A DNA stretch of 11,018 nucleotides from JBHJGM01 sp964405825 (GTDB lineage Bacteria > Verrucomicrobiota > Verrucomicrobiia > Opitutales > JBHJGM01). Of this stretch, positions 9,855 to 11,018 are shown piece after piece. The position numbers and the translations under genes are program-made. Location: NCBI GenBank assembly GCA_964405825.1, contig CAYOPI010000094.1:1-11018 (forward strand). The letters are read 5' to 3'. Under the pieces are notes generated by a model. The model was not told the DNA's origin. It searched no databases and was given only the letters and a program-made list of their open reading frames with translations. Every line of letters begins with the position of its first letter. The first letter of the stretch is position 1.

Positions 9855-11018
9855 CTACCAACGGGACGTGTAGCTGGCGTAGCGCTCGTTGACCCTGCGC
9901 GGCGGTCCGTCGATTTGCACCAGTTGGCCATCCTGAACGAAGCCCTCGGGGCGGTCCTGCAGATGTTTGATCAGACGCTGACGCCAGAGGCCAACCTCCT
10001 CGGCCGCGTCCGGTTGCCCCGCCAGGTTGACCGTCTCGTCCGGGTCCTGCTCCAGGTTAAAGAACAATTCGCGCGCGTGGCCGGTCTCCCAGATGTACTT
10101 GCGCTTGCCGTCGGTCAGGTAGTGCATGCCGCCTTTCTCGCCGCCGAGCACCGCGTTCTCTCCATGCACCCAGTCGCGCCAGCCGCCCCGCCCGCGCAGT
10201 CGTCCGATCAGGCTCAAGCCCTCCACCGTATCGGGAATGTCGATACCGGCCGCATCCAGGAGCGTGGGCATCACGTCCATCAGCTCGACGGGCTCCTCAC
10301 GACGTTGCCCGCCCTCCAGGCCCAGCGACTCCGGCGTGTTCAGGATGAACGGAATCCGCGCCGAGCCCTCCAGTCCGCGCGTCTTGCGCACCCACTGGTG
10401 GTCGCCGAGCATTTCGCCGTGGTCGCTGCAAAACAGCACGACCGTGTCTTTGGGGATGCTCCGCAGAAGCCGCCCCACCTGCTCGTCAATGTGGTTGATC
10501 AGCCCGTAGTAGCCCGCGCGAAACTGCTGCATCTCCGCCGGGCGCAGCACCGTCTGCCATGCCTCCACGGGGAGGCCAGGCGCGTAGGCTTGCTGCCGGT
10601 TGGACCACTGCGCCTGCACCGGCGCGGGCAGTTCGGCGTTGATGTAGCGGTCCCAGTAGGCCTGCGGAGGGATGCACGGCTGGTGCGGGAAAAAGTAGCT
10701 GACCTTCAGGAAAAAGGGCCTGGTCGGATCGCGGCGGCGCAGGAAGCGTAGCGCGCAGTCGGTCGTCCAGTTGGTCGGGTGCAGGTGCTCCTGGTGCGGC
10801 CAGGGCCGTGCCACCCAGGTGTTCGTCGCCGCGGCGAAGGAAAGCTCGCGGCGGCTGCCGCTCAGTCCGTTTTCCTCCAGAAAGTACTGATAGTCGCTGT
10901 CGTTGGGCCGCACCACCTGGTCGGTCCAGTCCGCGCTCATGAACCCGTACAGCGCGCGCTCGGGGAAGGTGTGCACCTTGCCACACAGGTGGGTGTGGTA
11001 GCCATTTTGGGTGTAGAC
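9855..11018 (-). CDS. Sulfatase (family S1), 5' end beyond the window
   Basis: The frame is open to the window edge, giving the C-terminal 387 residues of a sulfatase. Numbered from the edge, GYHTHLCGKVH covers residues 6-16, the second conserved sulfatase block with K14 and H16. PHQP (H112) follows, then YYGLINHIDEQVGRLL (170-185), and SDHGEMLGD with metal ligands D199 and H200, then K212. The formylglycine motif and the true start lie outside. A GTG at 10976 is an internal codon, because the conserved GKVH spans it. The C-terminal part differs from the other sulfatase here: it has SDHG instead of SDNG and a DHQWVRKT segment, like choline-sulfatase-type and iduronate-sulfatase-type enzymes. 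It is therefore a different subfamily and probably acts on a different sulfate position. Whether it carries a signal peptide cannot be seen. Confidence 0.92.
   Translation of the reverse strand, partial: VYTQNGYHTHLCGKVHTFPERALYGFMSADWTDQVVRPNDSDYQYFLEENGLSGSRRELSFAAATNTWVARPWPHQEHLHPTNWTTDCALRFLRRRDPTRPFFLKVSYFFPHQPCIPPQAYWDRYINAELPAPVQAQWSNRQQAYAPGLPVEAWQTVLRPAEMQQFRAGYYGLINHIDEQVGRLLRSIPKDTVVLFCSDHGEMLGDHQWVRKTRGLEGSARIPFILNTPESLGLEGGQRREEPVELMDVMPTLLDAAGIDIPDTVEGLSLIGRLRGRGGWRDWVHGENAVLGGEKGGMHYLTDGKRKYIWETGHARELFFNLEQDPDETVNLAGQPDAAEEVGLWRQRLIKHLQDRPEGFVQDGQLVQIDGPPRRVNERYASYTSRW

Noticed and set aside
10976..11018. GTG at 10976 as the start of the second sulfatase
   Set aside because: The frame stays open to the window edge and the conserved GYHTHLCGKVH block spans this codon, so the gene continues beyond the window.

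Overview
The window is a GC-rich bacterial chromosome segment. It holds one tmRNA gene, a rightward run of six protein genes, and a leftward run of three carbohydrate-active genes that meets the first run tail to tail. The pairing of sulfatases with an NAD-dependent family 4 glycosidase, the high GC content, and the absence of any purine-rich Shine-Dalgarno sequence before all eight visible start codons suggest the PVC superphylum, most likely Verrucomicrobiota (Opitutae-like). This taxonomic call is an inference; no taxonomic marker was compared.

Region 1 (1-706): a minus-strand ssrA (tmRNA) gene at 66-414 with a strong intrinsic terminator at 30-55. Its tag reading frame encodes ANNDMALAA followed by a stop. 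About 290 bp of upstream sequence separates it from the first protein gene and must hold divergent promoters.

Region 2 (707-7122, plus strand): a membrane-anchored FMN-binding glutamate-synthase-like protein, a small DoxX-like four-helix membrane protein, a ThDP enzyme of the FAD-independent acetolactate synthase (AlsS) type, an aldehyde dehydrogenase, DNA-3-methyladenine glycosylase I (Tag), and a small exported YbjN-like protein. The first three are 38-41 bp apart and look like one operon. The aldehyde dehydrogenase follows after 116 bp and Tag 16 bp after that. The first four form a plausible redox and 2-oxo-acid/aldehyde metabolism cassette whose substrate cannot be read from sequence.

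Region 3 (7133-11018, minus strand): transcription order is sulfatase (5' end outside the window), GH4 alpha-galactosidase-like enzyme, second sulfatase. Spacings are 39 bp and 1 bp, so this is an operon. The complete sulfatase has no signal peptide and GH4 enzymes work on NAD in the cytoplasm, so the set looks like intracellular breakdown of a sulfated alpha-galactoside. The two gene runs converge with only 10 bp between stop codons.
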